Positions 6,091 through 13,331 of a DNA stretch of 17,996 bases are shown here, piece after piece. Every line of letters begins with the position of its first letter. The first letter of the stretch is position 1. The DNA comes from an uncultured Collinsella sp. GTDB lineage: Bacteria; Actinomycetota; Coriobacteriia; Coriobacteriales; Coriobacteriaceae. Both the position numbers and the translations under genes were made by a program. A model generated the notes under the pieces. That model was not told where the DNA came from. It made no database searches and was given only the letters and a program-made list of their open reading frames with translations. The stretch lies in assembly GCA_902494935.1 (NCBI GenBank), contig CABUVH010000021.1:1-17996 (forward strand), read 5' to 3'.

Positions 6091-6988
6091 CCCTAAGAAG
6101 CGCGGCGGATTGGGTCGTGGACTCAATGCATTGGTCTCTGAAGCAGAATATGAGACTGGTGGATCTGCAACGTCGTCATCAAATGCTGCTTCGGAAACCA
6201 AGCTTCCGATCGAAGACATCGTTCCGAACCCAAATCAGCCACGAATTCATTTCAACGAGACTGAGCTTCGCGAGTTGAGTGAGTCAATCCAGGAGCATGG
6301 CGTTCTGCAGCCGCTTCTTGTGCGCAAGCACGGTAATGGCTACGAGATCATTGCTGGCGAGCGCCGCTATCAGGCTTCAAAACTAGCAGGCCTTGAAGAA
6401 CTCCCCGTCATCATCAAAGATGTTGACGATGAGGAAATGCTAGCGCTGGCATTGATTGAAAACTTGCAGCGTTCTGACTTAAATCCGGTCGAAGAGGCTA
6501 AGGGATATCGACAGCTTATCGATGCGAGCGGCATGACTCAAGAGGCCTTGTCTAAGGCTGTCAGTAAGTCTCGCTCTGCCATCACCAATTCATTGCGTCT
6601 GCTCGATCTGCCCGAGGTAGTTCAGCAGATGATCTTTGAAGGCAAATTGACTGCTGGCCATGCACGTGCGATTCTCGCAGTCCCGTATGAGGATGCTCGC
6701 ATTAAGTTGGCTGAGAAGGTTGTTGCAGAAGGATTGTCTGTTCGTGCGACAGAAAACCTTGCTCCATTGTTTTCTGCCGGAGAGACACCAAAGGCACCGC
6801 GTCCCGCAACTCCACAGTCTTTTAAAAAGGCTGCGCGTGTTCTGCGTCAGGTTTTTAACACAAACGTTCGTGTAAAGAGCTCCCGCGGTAAGAATAAGAT
6901 CGAGATTGAATTTAAGGATGAAGAGGAGCTGTCTCGCATTCTTGGTGAGATGATCCAATTTAATCAGGGAGGTCAGGATGAGGAATAA
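6083..6988 (+). CDS. parB: Chromosome-partitioning protein ParB (Spo0J)
   Basis: This 301-residue CTPase clamp binds parS, spreads on neighbouring DNA and recruits SMC. The N-terminus KKRGGLGRGLNALV (5-18) resembles the basic ParA-stimulating peptide. The ParB N-domain follows, with LPIEDIVPNPNQPR (41-54), the CTP-binding GERRYQA (92-98) and ENLQRSDLNPVEEA (126-139). A helix-turn-helix at about 151-174 (MTQEALSKAVSKSRSAITNSLRL) reads parS. The C-terminal dimerisation domain contains the basic RVKSSRGKNKIEIEF stretch. The GTG start at 6083 lies inside the end of parA, giving an 8-bp overlap and probable translational coupling. Length is normal. The following small membrane gene overlaps its end by 11 bp. 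Confidence 0.97.
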   Translation: MPSPKKRGGLGRGLNALVSEAEYETGGSATSSSNAASETKLPIEDIVPNPNQPRIHFNETELRELSESIQEHGVLQPLLVRKHGNGYEIIAGERRYQASKLAGLEELPVIIKDVDDEEMLALALIENLQRSDLNPVEEAKGYRQLIDASGMTQEALSKAVSKSRSAITNSLRLLDLPEVVQQMIFEGKLTAGHARAILAVPYEDARIKLAEKVVAEGLSVRATENLAPLFSAGETPKAPRPATPQSFKKAARVLRQVFNTNVRVKSSRGKNKIEIEFKDEEELSRILGEMIQFNQGGQDEE

Positions 6989-7232
6989 AGTTCTGACTGC
7001 TATTGCCATGGCTGCAACCGTTGCAGTTGGCGCATTCGTAGGTTATAAAGTTGTGACAGACGAAGAATTACGGGGTCGTTTGCTTCGTGGAGCGCAGGAT
7101 ATCGTCGATACATCCAAGAAGAAAATGGATGTTATGACCGAGGATGTCGCCATGCGTACGGCTCAGGTAACTAAGAATCCCAAGGTTAACCAGGATTGGG
7201 TAAACCGTCAATGGGAAAATGTAGGCTTTTAG
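6978..7232 (+). CDS. Small single-pass membrane protein overlapping parB
   Basis: An 84-residue protein of unknown function. Residues about 4-24 form one hydrophobic segment (KVLTAIAMAATVAVGAFVGYK) followed by a charged, probably helical tail (DEELRGRLLRGAQDIVDTSKKKMD). The pattern resembles YtxH-like small membrane proteins, but I cannot assign a family firmly. The ATG at 6978 lies within the last 11 bp of parB, and a strong AGGGAGGT ribosome site lies at 6966-6973, so it is very probably translated as part of the parAB transcript. Its stop codon falls inside the second copy of the 12-bp palindrome. Its position suggests, without proving, a link to chromosome segregation or membrane anchoring. 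Confidence 0.8.
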   Translation: MRNKVLTAIAMAATVAVGAFVGYKVVTDEELRGRLLRGAQDIVDTSKKKMDVMTEDVAMRTAQVTKNPKVNQDWVNRQWENVGF

Positions 7233-7240
7233 GTACCTAA
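7229..7240. repeat. Perfect 12-bp palindrome TTAGGTACCTAA, copy 2
   Basis: Identical to the copy at 3728-3739 over 14 bp. The TAG stop codon of the small membrane gene lies within it. It occurs about 20 bp before the terminator of the parAB transcript. Confidence 0.6.
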
Positions 7241-7259
7241 CAATTACTAGCCATTTTTG

Positions 7260-7302
7260 AAGGGGTCCTTGTCTGAGCACCAGAACAGGGACCCCTTATT
7301 TC
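7260..7302 (+). terminator. Terminator of the rsmG/parAB transcript
   Basis: A 13-bp stem pairs 7260-7272 with 7285-7297 (AAGGGGTCCTTGT with ACAGGGACCCCTT, including one G-T pair), around a 12-nt loop. It is followed by an imperfect T-rich stretch (ATTTCTT). It lies about 28 bp after the stop of the small membrane gene. Confidence 0.8.
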
Positions 7303-7354
7303 TTCCGAAAAAGTTGTTGAACAATCGCGCGATACAGATTAATGAGAGATATGA

Positions 7355-7390
7355 AACAGCCCCGGTTGCAATTAAGCAACCGGGGCTGTT
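7355..7390 (-). terminator. Strong hairpin terminator of rlmN
   Basis: A perfect 15-bp stem pairs AACAGCCCCGGTTGC (7355-7369) with GCAACCGGGGCTGTT (7376-7390) around an AATTAA loop. On the minus strand it follows the rlmN stop by about 35 bp and leads into TTTCATATCTCT, a weak T-tract. The symmetric stem could also stop plus-strand read-through from the parAB side, making this gap a two-sided transcription block. Confidence 0.8.
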
Positions 7391-7393
7391 CGA

Positions 7394-7409
7394 TGTTTCA
7401 CATGAAACG
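7394..7409. promoter_or_regulatory. Degenerate parS-like site after rlmN
   Basis: TGTTTCACATGAAACG matches the parS consensus at 14 of 16 positions (changes at base 9 and base 16). Unlike the copy in dnaA, it lies in noncoding DNA between the rlmN stop and its terminator hairpin. Weak ParB binding is plausible but unproven. Confidence 0.45.
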
Positions 7410-7425
7410 TTTAGGTTGGACTCCC

Positions 7426-8478
7426 CTATGCGTTCTTTTGAACCTTGAAGCGCTGCTTGAGTTGGCCGCAAGCAGCATCGATATCGTTGCCACGAGAGTT
7501 ACGGATCGTGGTCTCAATACCACGGGACTCAAGACGACGCTGAAGGTCTTCAACCTTATGAATCGGCGACGGCTTGAGAGGGCTGCCCTCGATATCGTTG
7601 AGCTGGATTAGGTTGACGTGGCACAGCGTGCCCTCGCAGAAGTCGCAGAGCGCCTGCATCTCGGGGTTAGTGTCATTGACACCCTCGATCATGGCGTATT
7701 CGTACGTCGGACGGCGGCCAGTCTTTTCGGTGTAGAGCTGAAGTGCCTCATGAAGACGAAGCAGCGTGTACTTCTTAACGCCGGGCATAATCTTGTTGCG
7801 CGTTGACTGGATGGCAGAGTGCAGCGAGACGGCGAGCGTGAACTGCTCGGGAATGTCGGCAAACTTACGAATACCAGGAATAACACCGCTGGTGGAGACG
7901 GTGAGGTGGCGCGCTCCGATACCGATGCCGTCAGGGTCATTAAGGATTCGTAGTGCCTTGAGGGCCTCGTCGTAGTTGGCGAAAGGCTCGCCCTGGCCCA
8001 TGAGCACGACGCTCGTCGCGCGCTCACCAAAGTCGTTGGAAACATGGAGTACCTGGTCAACGATCTCCTGAGCGGTCAGCGAGCGCTTGAGGCCGTTCAG
8101 GCCGGTAGCGCAAAAAGCGCAGCCCATGCCACAGCCGGCTTGGGTGGATACACAGACAGACAGCTTGTTTCGACGAGGCATGCCGACGGTCTCGACGGAG
8201 ATGCCGTCGTGGTACTCGAGTAGGTATTTACGAGAGCCATCCTTAGACACCTGTTTGGCGAGCTCGGTCGGCGTGTCGAAGGCAAAAGCCTCCTTCAGCT
8301 GCTCGCGGAAGGCCTTGGGGAGGTTGGTCATATCGTCAAACGAACAAACGTTCTTCTCAAAAACCCATTCGATAAGCTGCTTTGCGCGAAAAGCGGGTTG
8401 GCCGAGTTCGGCGACAAGTTCGCGAATATCGTTTTGGCTCAAATCGCGAATGTCTTGAGATTTAGTCCTGGGATTCAT
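7426..8478 (-). CDS. rlmN: Dual-specificity 23S rRNA/tRNA adenine-C2 methyltransferase RlmN
   Basis: A radical-SAM enzyme that methylates C2 of an adenine in 23S rRNA (A2503 in E. coli) and of A37 in some tRNAs. The 350-residue length is typical. The radical-SAM cluster motif CxxxCxxC is C116-GMG-C120-AF-C123, followed by ATGLNGLKRSLTAQEI. The C-terminal cysteine C337 (NDIDAACGQL) fits the methyl-carrying cysteine. CHVNLIQLNDIEGS and the GQGEP motif (LMGQGEPFANYD) are also conserved. RlmN and the resistance enzyme Cfr are relatives; the N-terminal region and core-gene context favour RlmN. It is a single-gene unit pointing towards oriC, divergent from ddl and closed by the 7355-7390 hairpin. 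Its GC content is higher than that of the parAB block. Confidence 0.96.
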   Translation of the reverse strand: MNPRTKSQDIRDLSQNDIRELVAELGQPAFRAKQLIEWVFEKNVCSFDDMTNLPKAFREQLKEAFAFDTPTELAKQVSKDGSRKYLLEYHDGISVETVGMPRRNKLSVCVSTQAGCGMGCAFCATGLNGLKRSLTAQEIVDQVLHVSNDFGERATSVVLMGQGEPFANYDEALKALRILNDPDGIGIGARHLTVSTSGVIPGIRKFADIPEQFTLAVSLHSAIQSTRNKIMPGVKKYTLLRLHEALQLYTEKTGRRPTYEYAMIEGVNDTNPEMQALCDFCEGTLCHVNLIQLNDIEGSPLKPSPIHKVEDLQRRLESRGIETTIRNSRGNDIDAACGQLKQRFKVQKNA

Positions 8479-8563
8479 GGAAGCCTTTCGATTTTGGGGA
8501 AACGTAGAGGGTATCGCTACAATATGGTATCAGCTGCAGAAATTATAGAGGAGGAGTCTGCCC
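8479..8563. promoter_or_regulatory. Divergent promoter region between rlmN and ddl
   Basis: This 85-bp gap must hold the starts of both transcripts. On the minus strand TATAAT occurs at 8547-8542, a candidate -10 for rlmN. On the plus strand TACAAT occurs at 8518-8523, a candidate -10 for ddl. Neither has a convincing -35 at the usual spacing. The ddl ribosome site GAGGAGGAG is at 8548-8556 and overlaps the rlmN -10 candidate. Confidence 0.4.
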
Positions 8564-9529
8564 ATGCCGGGTAAAAGCCTAGAGAACATGCACGTAGCGG
8601 TCTTGGCGGGCGGCCATTCCGCCGAACGCGAGATTTCGCTCAATTCGGGAAAGAATGTCGTGGTGGCACTGAAGGAGGCCGGCTACACCTCGGTGGAGTT
8701 GCTCGACACCGCCGCCGATGACTTTATGGTGACCATGGCGACGGGCGGCTTCGACGTGGCGTTTATCGCCATGCACGGCGCCGGCGGCGAGGATGGCGCC
8801 ATGCAGGGGGCCATGGAGACGCTGGGTATCCCCTACACGGCGTCGGGCGTGCTCGCCAGCGCATGTGGCGCCGATAAAGAGGTTTCAAAGCTTCTGTATG
8901 CCAAGGCTGGCATCCCCATTGCCCCCGGCCTGGCGCTTGAGGCGGGCGACGAGATCGATATCGATCGTATCGTCGAGGTTTGTGGCGAGCGTTGCTTTGT
9001 AAAGCCCGCTGTCAACGGTTCTAGCTACGGCATTTCGCTCGTTCACGAGCCTTCCGAGCTGCCGGCGGCAATCGCCAAGGCTTTTGAGTACGGCGATAAG
9101 GTGCTGGTCGAAAAGTGCATCGAGGGAACCGAGATCACCGTGGGCGTGTATGGCGAGGACGACGTGCGCGCGCTGCCGATTGTGGAGATTCGCAAGCCTG
9201 AGGACTGCGAGTTCTACGATCTGGATGTGAAGTACGTCGACCCCACGGACATCCATCGCATTCCGGCGCAGATTTCGCCCGAGAACTACGCTCGTGCCCA
9301 GGAACTCGCCTGTGCCGCCCATAAGGCACTCGGCTGCCTGGGTATCTCGCGCAGCGACTTTATCGTGAGCGAGGACGGTCCTGTCATTCTCGAGACCAAT
9401 ACCATTCCCGGCATGACCGATACGTCGCTGTATCCCGATGAGATTCGCCATACCGACGACATGACGTTCCCGCAGGTGTGCGACAGCCTGATCCGTATGG
9501 GTCTCCGTCGAGCGGGCGTTGCATGCTAA
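8564..9529 (+). CDS. ddl: D-alanine--D-alanine ligase
   Basis: An ATP-grasp ligase that joins two D-alanines for the peptidoglycan pentapeptide, in the cytoplasm. The 321-residue length fits. Visible motifs are GGHSAEREIS with E21 (equivalent to E. coli DdlB E15), the ATP-grasp CFVKPAVNGSSYGIS, the lid segment FYDLDVKYVDP, and ILETNTIPGMTDTSLYP. The K223-Y224 pair keeps the tyrosine that specifies D-Ala-D-Ala; D-lactate ligases such as VanA differ there, so a depsipeptide or vancomycin-resistance role is unlikely. The ATG at 8564 has the strong GAGGAGGAG site 7 nt upstream. The gene overlaps the following helicase gene by 7 bp (ATGCTAA), implying coupled translation. Confidence 0.96.
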   Translation: MPGKSLENMHVAVLAGGHSAEREISLNSGKNVVVALKEAGYTSVELLDTAADDFMVTMATGGFDVAFIAMHGAGGEDGAMQGAMETLGIPYTASGVLASACGADKEVSKLLYAKAGIPIAPGLALEAGDEIDIDRIVEVCGERCFVKPAVNGSSYGISLVHEPSELPAAIAKAFEYGDKVLVEKCIEGTEITVGVYGEDDVRALPIVEIRKPEDCEFYDLDVKYVDPTDIHRIPAQISPENYARAQELACAAHKALGCLGISRSDFIVSEDGPVILETNTIPGMTDTSLYPDEIRHTDDMTFPQVCDSLIRMGLRRAGVAC

Positions 9530-12417
9530 TCGAGGACGCCGTATCTCCTGGAACGCCGCAGTTTGTCATCGATTCTTATGCCACGCTCGCCGAGCGCGCC
9601 AAGACGCAGTCGTTTGGCCTCATCGAGGAGGATGTAATCGTCCTCGATACCGAGACCACGGGTCTTTCGGTGCAGGACAACGAGTTAATTGAGATTTCCG
9701 CGGCCCGTCTTTCGGGCCGCGAGGTCATTGACCGCTTCGATACGTTCGTGCATCCCAAGCAGCTGATTCCTGCAGAGATTACCGAGCTCACGAGTATTAC
9801 GAACGCCGATGTGGCAGATGCCCCGTCGGCCGACGAGGCCGTCGCGGCACTCGCCGACTTTGTGGGCGGCTGTCCTGTTATCGCACATAACGCCACGTTT
9901 GACCGGTCGTTTATCGAATCGGTCAAAGGCGGCGTCAACGTGAGTGATATCTGGATCGATTCGCTGGCGCTATCGCGCATTGCGCTTCCGCGCCTGACAT
10001 CGCACAAACTGTCCTTTATGGCCGACTTGTTTGGGTGCGATTCGGTATCGCACCGTGCGAACGCAGACGTTGATGCCCTGTGCGGTGTGTGGCGCGTGCT
10101 GCTGGTCGCACTTACCGACCTGCCTTCGGGCCTTATGGCGCGCTTGGCGGACATGCACGCGGACGTGCCTTGGTCCTATCGCCCCATTTTTTCTTTTTTG
10201 GCTGGCCAGAACCCGGGTTCGATATTTTCGCTCAGCGCCGCTCGTGCCGATGTGCTCAAGGCCGATCGCGCGGACGATCGCGTTGATGCGGACGAGCTGT
10301 CGGTCCTTAAGATGCCGAGTCGTGAAGAGATCGAGGCAGATTACGCCCCCGGCGGCCTGGTCAATCGTATGTACCCCACCTATGAGCCGCGCGACGAGCA
10401 GATCGCGATGGCGGTTGAGGTGCGCGATGCGCTGGTCACGGGTACCCATCGCGTGATCGAGGCGGGCACGGGCGTCGGTAAGTCGATGGCCTATCTCGTG
10501 CCCTTTGCCGAGGCCGCCCGCCGAAACAACATTACCGTTGGCATTGCGACCAAATCGAATAATCTTGCCGACCAGCTTATGTACCATGAGCTGCCAAAGC
10601 TCGCCGAACAGCTGGACGGGGGCCTGTCATTTTGTGCACTCAAGGGCTATGACCACTATCCGTGCCTGCGCAAGCTCGAGCGCATGAGCCGTGGTCAGGT
10701 TGAGATTACCACCAAGCGCGATCCTGCTGACACGCTCACAGCGGTTGCGGTGATCATGGCGTATGTGTGCCAATCTGCCGATGGAGACCTCGATTCACTT
10801 GGCATTCGCTGGCGCAGCGTCAACCGTCCCGACTTTACGACGGCTTCGCGCGAGTGTGCACGCCGTCTGTGTCCGTTCTTCCCTGACAAATGCCTGGTCC
10901 ACGGGGCGCGTCGCCGTGCTGCACATGCCGACGTGGTGGTCACCAACCATTCCCTACTGTTCCGCAACGTGGCCGCCGAGGGAAGGATTTTGCCTCCGAT
11001 TCGTCACTGGGTGGTCGATGAGGCCCATTCTATCGAGCGCGAGGCCCGTCGCCAATGGGCGCGCGTGGTTTCGGCCGATGAGTCGCGCGTGCTGTTTGAG
11101 CGCTTGGGCGGATCGAGTGCCGGTGCGCTGAGTCAGGTTTCTCGTGACCTGGCCACTTCCGAGGGCTCCACGCTCTACCTGGGACTCACTGCCAAGGCGA
11201 CGTCGACGGTTGCCCGCGCGAGCATGGCGATTGCCGATGTGTTCGATGGCGTGCGCGAGCTTGGCCGCCGTGCCCGCGGGGGCTATGACAACGCGAATCT
11301 GTGGATTGGCCCCGAGCTGCGCGAGTCGGATGACTGGCACGATTTTTTGCAGTCGGCCCATACCGCAATTGATGCGCTGGACCAAGCGGATAAAAGCGTA
11401 GACGCGCTGGTGCAAGCCGTCGCTGCCGATAAGCCTGAGGTCGTCGTCGACCTGGGCGAGATTTCGCGCCGTCTTCACGAGTTGGTCGAGAATCTCAAGC
11501 TCATCATTGAGGGTACGGATGAGCACTATGTGTACTCATTGCAGGTTAACCGCCGGCTGCGAGCGGGCGGGGAGTCTATGACCGCTGAGCGCATCGATAT
11601 CGGCGAGGCCCTGGCGAACGAGTGGCTGCCCGAGGTGCACACGGCCATCTTCGCTTCGGCGACCATGACGGTGTCCAAGAGCTTTGAGCATTTCAACCAT
11701 GCTGTCGGCCTCGATCGCATTGGTGCGTCGACATCCTCATCGCTGCACCTGGATTCGAGCTATGACTTTGACTCGAATATGGCCGTGGTCGTGGCGGGGG
11801 ACATTCCCGATCCGCGCGATCGCGAGCGCTATCTGTCAGCGCTCGAGTGCGTACTGGTCGATGCCCATCTCGCCATGGGTGGATCGGTGCTTACGCTGTT
11901 CACTAACAGGCGCGATATGGAGGACCTGTATGCCCGTGTCGAGCCCAAATTGGCGCGAGCGGGCCTGGAGCTCAATTGTCAACAGCGCAACTCGTCCCCG
12001 CGTCGCCTGCGCGATCGGTTTATCAACGAGCCGACCTCATCGCTCTTTGCGCTCAAGGCCTTTTGGGAGGGCTTTGACGCCAGCGGCGAGACGCTGCGCT
12101 GCGTCATTATCCCCAAGCTGCCGTTCTCGAGCCCCACGGATCCTCTTTCGTGCGAGCGCAACCTGCGCGAAGACCGCGCTTGGGCGCGCTACTCGCTGCC
12201 CGAGGCGGTGCTCGAAGTCAAGCAAGCCGCCGGCCGTCTCATTCGCTCGTCGACTGATTGCGGCGTGCTTATCTTGGCAGATCCGCGTTTGGTGACAAAG
12301 GGCTACGGCAAGAAGTTCTTGACGTCGCTGCCTACGACTTCCTACCAGCGTATCGAGTCGGCACAGATCGGTCATTATTTGCAGCTGTGGCGTGCGCGCC
12401 ACGAGAGACGCCGTTAA
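9523..12417 (+). CDS. dinG: DinG-family helicase with N-terminal DEDDh exonuclease domain
   Basis: A 964-residue fusion of a 3'-5' exonuclease and a superfamily 2 helicase, expected to act in DNA repair. The exonuclease (about 37-200) shows D42-T-E44 (LDTETTGL), HNATFD with D127, and H177-xxxx-D182 (HRANADVDA), the complete DEDDh set. The helicase starts near 290 with Walker A GTGVGKS (315-321) and DEAH at 499-502. Cysteines C381, C445, C450 and C457 match the spacing of the DinG/XPD iron-sulphur cluster. Motif VI is seen in EVKQAAGRLIRS near 892-903. The ATG at 9523 overlaps the ddl stop. The 3' end overlaps the convergent WYL gene by 4 bp, with no terminator between them. The closest Gram-positive type is DinG/YpvA-YoaA-like; the exonuclease domain resembles that of DNA polymerase III epsilon. 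Confidence 0.93.
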   Translation: MLIEDAVSPGTPQFVIDSYATLAERAKTQSFGLIEEDVIVLDTETTGLSVQDNELIEISAARLSGREVIDRFDTFVHPKQLIPAEITELTSITNADVADAPSADEAVAALADFVGGCPVIAHNATFDRSFIESVKGGVNVSDIWIDSLALSRIALPRLTSHKLSFMADLFGCDSVSHRANADVDALCGVWRVLLVALTDLPSGLMARLADMHADVPWSYRPIFSFLAGQNPGSIFSLSAARADVLKADRADDRVDADELSVLKMPSREEIEADYAPGGLVNRMYPTYEPRDEQIAMAVEVRDALVTGTHRVIEAGTGVGKSMAYLVPFAEAARRNNITVGIATKSNNLADQLMYHELPKLAEQLDGGLSFCALKGYDHYPCLRKLERMSRGQVEITTKRDPADTLTAVAVIMAYVCQSADGDLDSLGIRWRSVNRPDFTTASRECARRLCPFFPDKCLVHGARRRAAHADVVVTNHSLLFRNVAAEGRILPPIRHWVVDEAHSIEREARRQWARVVSADESRVLFERLGGSSAGALSQVSRDLATSEGSTLYLGLTAKATSTVARASMAIADVFDGVRELGRRARGGYDNANLWIGPELRESDDWHDFLQSAHTAIDALDQADKSVDALVQAVAADKPEVVVDLGEISRRLHELVENLKLIIEGTDEHYVYSLQVNRRLRAGGESMTAERIDIGEALANEWLPEVHTAIFASATMTVSKSFEHFNHAVGLDRIGASTSSSLHLDSSYDFDSNMAVVVAGDIPDPRDRERYLSALECVLVDAHLAMGGSVLTLFTNRRDMEDLYARVEPKLARAGLELNCQQRNSSPRRLRDRFINEPTSSLFALKAFWEGFDASGETLRCVIIPKLPFSSPTDPLSCERNLREDRAWARYSLPEAVLEVKQAAGRLIRSSTDCGVLILADPRLVTKGYGKKFLTSLPTTSYQRIESAQIGHYLQLWRARHERRR

Positions 12418-13331
12418 AGCGGGCAGGTCAGGCTCTTCGCCATATCGCATAGACGCTTTGCCAAGGCGGGGTCATCCAGTATGCGGATGGCTCCGCCCGC
12501 TGCGATTATCTGGCAGAACAGCCAGTGCTCTGACCCATAACGCACGGTCACCGTTGCCATGTCTGTCCCGTTTGGCTCAATCGACATGATGCCGGCCCAG
12601 TCTAGGCGCTCTGCCATGTCGAGCGGCATGAGGAGTTTTGCGCTCTGTTCCGCATGGGAAAGGGATTCGTGGAGGGATGCGGACGCGGGCGTGTGGCGCT
12701 CCACGGAATCGTCGGTGAAGGCAAGGCCCTCGATTTTGTCCATGCGGTAGGAGCGCTGCTCGTCAACTTCGACATCCCAGGCAATCAGGTAGGTTTGATC
12801 ACCATGTGTCGCGATGCGCAGAGGGTCGATGAGACGCTCGCGCGCCCGTGCGTCGTCCATCGAACGGTAGGTGATGCGGCATCGAACGCCGTCTTGAATC
12901 GCGCAGTTCAGCTGTTGCCAGTGCGATCCTCGGGCAACCGTATCGACGACGCGCTGGTTGTAGCCGAGTTCCTCGGGTAGGAGGGCATGTCGGATACGCT
13001 CTGCTGCCCGAGAGTCGATTCCCATCGATTCGAGTTCGTGATTGAGCACGGCGCCTTCGGCGGCACTTAGACGCAAGGGCAGCACACGCCCCGCATCACC
13101 TGTCAGGATGATGCGCTCGCCGCGGCGTTCGCAGATGATGCGTGCGCCCGACTCACGGTCAGCGAGGGTCGAGACGATATCGATAATTTCATCGAGCGCC
13201 GTACCCGTGATATCAAAACGGCTGCAGATATCCCCTCGTGTCATGCCGGTCTTGCCGGCAGCGTAGAGGGCCTCCATGATGTCAATCGCACGCGAGAGCC
13301 TTTGCTCGCTGGTGAGTTTACGCGCGGGCAT
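12414..13331 (-). CDS. WYL-domain transcriptional regulator, PafC-like
   Basis: A 305-residue regulator. An N-terminal winged-helix region (about 8-85: SEQRLSRAIDIMEALYAAGK, then TRGDICSRFDIT) leads to a WYL domain at about 138-205 (CRITYRSMDD, DPLRIATHGDQTYLIAWD, RSYRMDKI) and a C-terminal WCX-type extension. The WYL signature is represented by YLI at 181-183. WYL domains sense ligands, often nucleic acids, and the actinobacterial PafB-PafC pair activates DNA-damage genes; the tandem arrangement here suggests a similar heterodimer. The ATG at 13331 is inside the upstream WYL gene (14-bp overlap). Longer in-frame versions to 13391 start deep within that gene and are not favoured. The ribosome site is poor, consistent with coupled translation. 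It converges on the helicase gene. Confidence 0.88.
   Translation of the reverse strand: MPARKLTSEQRLSRAIDIMEALYAAGKTGMTRGDICSRFDITGTALDEIIDIVSTLADRESGARIICERRGERIILTGDAGRVLPLRLSAAEGAVLNHELESMGIDSRAAERIRHALLPEELGYNQRVVDTVARGSHWQQLNCAIQDGVRCRITYRSMDDARARERLIDPLRIATHGDQTYLIAWDVEVDEQRSYRMDKIEGLAFTDDSVERHTPASASLHESLSHAEQSAKLLMPLDMAERLDWAGIMSIEPNGTDMATVTVRYGSEHWLFCQIIAAGGAIRILDDPALAKRLCDMAKSLTCPL

Noticed and set aside
7426..8478. Possible Cfr antibiotic-resistance methyltransferase
   Set aside because: Length and motifs fit RlmN, and the gene lies alone in a core-gene region without mobile-element signs.
8564..9529. Possible VanA-type D-Ala-D-lactate ligase
   Set aside because: The KY pair (223-224) specific for D-Ala-D-Ala is present, and no vanH/vanX-like genes lie nearby.
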